DNA of 5,815 bases, from assembly GCA_005877675.1 (NCBI GenBank), contig VBNZ01000070.1, positions 9,644 through 15,458 of the forward strand, written 5' to 3'. The number at the start of each line of letters is the position of its first letter. The first letter of the stretch is position 1. Both the position numbers and the translations under genes were made by a program. The notes under the pieces are model-generated. The model did no database searches, was not told the DNA's origin, and saw nothing but the letters and a program-made list of their open reading frames with translations. This document shows, piece by piece, positions 5,453 to 5,815 of the stretch. Source of the stretch: Gammaproteobacteria bacterium. Its GTDB lineage: Bacteria > Pseudomonadota > Gammaproteobacteria > Xanthomonadales > Rhodanobacteraceae.

Positions 5453-5535
5453 GTCGTTCCGGGGCGCGAGTGAAACGAGCGAACCCGGAACCTCGAGATT
5501 CCGGGTCTGGTGCTCACGCACCATCCCGGAATGAC
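5453..5535. repeat. Nested palindromic intergenic repeat between folD and the LysR gene
   Basis: An outer stem, GTCGTTCCGGG (5453-5463) with CCCGGAATGAC (5525-5535), pairs over 11 positions, one of them a G-T wobble. It encloses at least two further perfect hairpins: ACCCGGAA (5483-5490) with TTCCGGGT (5499-5506), loop 8 nt, and TGGTGC (5508-5513) with GCACCA (5518-5523), loop 4 nt. The whole can fold as a branched, cloverleaf-like structure on either strand. The repeated CCCGGAAT core is typical of dispersed REP-like or MITE-like elements in high-GC proteobacteria. Its position 7 bp after the folD stop and 4 bp from the LysR stop suggests that it also separates the two convergent transcripts. 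Confidence 0.85.
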
Positions 5536-5539
5536 AATC

Positions 5540-5815
5540 CTAACCGAAATGCCAGTCGGCCATCTCGGTCACGAGATCGATGAAGGTTCGGACTTTGGCC
5601 GACAGCAGCCGCGTGGTCGGATAGACGATGTGGATCGGCATCGCCGGCTGTTCGAACGACGCCAATACGATCTTGAGCCGCCCTGCCTTCAACGCTGCGG
5701 CGGCCTGATAGGCCATCACCCGCGTCAGCCCGCCGTCCTGCTCGGCATACTGGATCGCGGCATCGGAGCTGTTGGTGGCGAAGCGCGGCGTGCTGGCAAC
5801 ACGGATCTCGCGGCC
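5540..5815 (-). CDS. LysR-type transcriptional regulator, C-terminal fragment (5' end outside window)
   Basis: An open minus-strand frame enters from the right edge and gives 91 residues before TAG (5542-5540). Seen: STPRFATNSSDAAIQYAEQ (8-26), GGLTRVMAYQAAAALKAGRL (28-47), KIVLASFEQPAMPIHIVYP (48-66), TTRLLSAKVRTFIDLVTE (67-84) and an end in DWHFG. This is the last part of the type-2 periplasmic-binding-protein-like effector domain of LysR regulators: a G-G-L-x-R-x-x-x-Y segment, a K-G-L/R-L strand followed by an acidic or aromatic stretch, P-x-H-I-V-Y-P, and the final helix KVRTFIDLV. Known: such proteins bind DNA through an N-terminal helix-turn-helix and respond to a small ligand; both the helix-turn-helix and the gene it may regulate lie outside the window. 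Its target cannot be inferred from folD, which is convergent. Confidence 0.88.
   Translation of the reverse strand, partial: GREIRVASTPRFATNSSDAAIQYAEQDGGLTRVMAYQAAAALKAGRLKIVLASFEQPAMPIHIVYPTTRLLSAKVRTFIDLVTEMADWHFG

Noticed and set aside
5453..5535. tRNA-like gene, because of the cloverleaf-like folding
   Set aside because: No acceptor/T-arm consensus (no GTTCGA-type T loop in place, no CCA-compatible end) and the arms repeat one another, as in a REP-like element.

Overview
This is an ordinary chromosomal housekeeping segment of a high-GC proteobacterium. Several traits fit the Gammaproteobacteria, most likely the Xanthomonadales/Rhodanobacteraceae: MoeB carries an N-terminal rhodanese domain, FolD has the GxSNxVGRP variant, DUF1244 is present, and pyrimidine/purine-rich and CCCGGAAT-type palindromic repeats lie between genes. 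The taxonomic call is an inference from remembered family features, not from a database search.

Layout from left to right. Positions 3-281 (+) hold the C-terminal end of MoeA, a molybdenum-insertion enzyme of molybdenum cofactor synthesis. A compact cluster of inverted repeats (288-408) follows, then a promoter-like -10 box directly against moeB (464-1597, +). MoeB is a rhodanese + E1-like adenylyltransferase fusion that would activate the MoaD sulfur carrier. The 3' end of moeB overlaps by 37 bp the tail of a convergent minus-strand pair: a RimJ/RimL-like GNAT acetyltransferase (1561-2157) preceded by a small DUF1244 protein (2150-2449). The pair overlaps by 8 bp and looks translationally coupled. 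A 147-bp spacer with a 10-bp inverted repeat separates these from an exported YyaL-like thioredoxin-fold protein (2597-4396, minus).

A 176-bp divergent promoter region (4397-4572) separates the YyaL-like gene from folD (4573-5445, +), the bifunctional one-carbon folate enzyme. Its leader contains a perfect 8-bp hairpin. After folD come a nested palindromic intergenic repeat (5453-5535) and the C-terminal end of a convergent LysR-type regulator (5540-5815, minus, cut by the window end).

Functionally, the left end belongs to molybdopterin synthesis (moeA, moeB), the middle is a two-gene unit of unknown role plus a periplasmic redox-fold protein, and the right end is folate metabolism. There is no gene-free stretch longer than about 185 bp. 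I see no phage, transposase, CRISPR, toxin-antitoxin or defence gene, and no convincing new multi-gene system. The points of interest are smaller: domain order in MoeB, a probably leaderless moeB transcript, gene overlaps, the exported YyaL homologue, a residue change in a FolD signature, and the two repeat elements.
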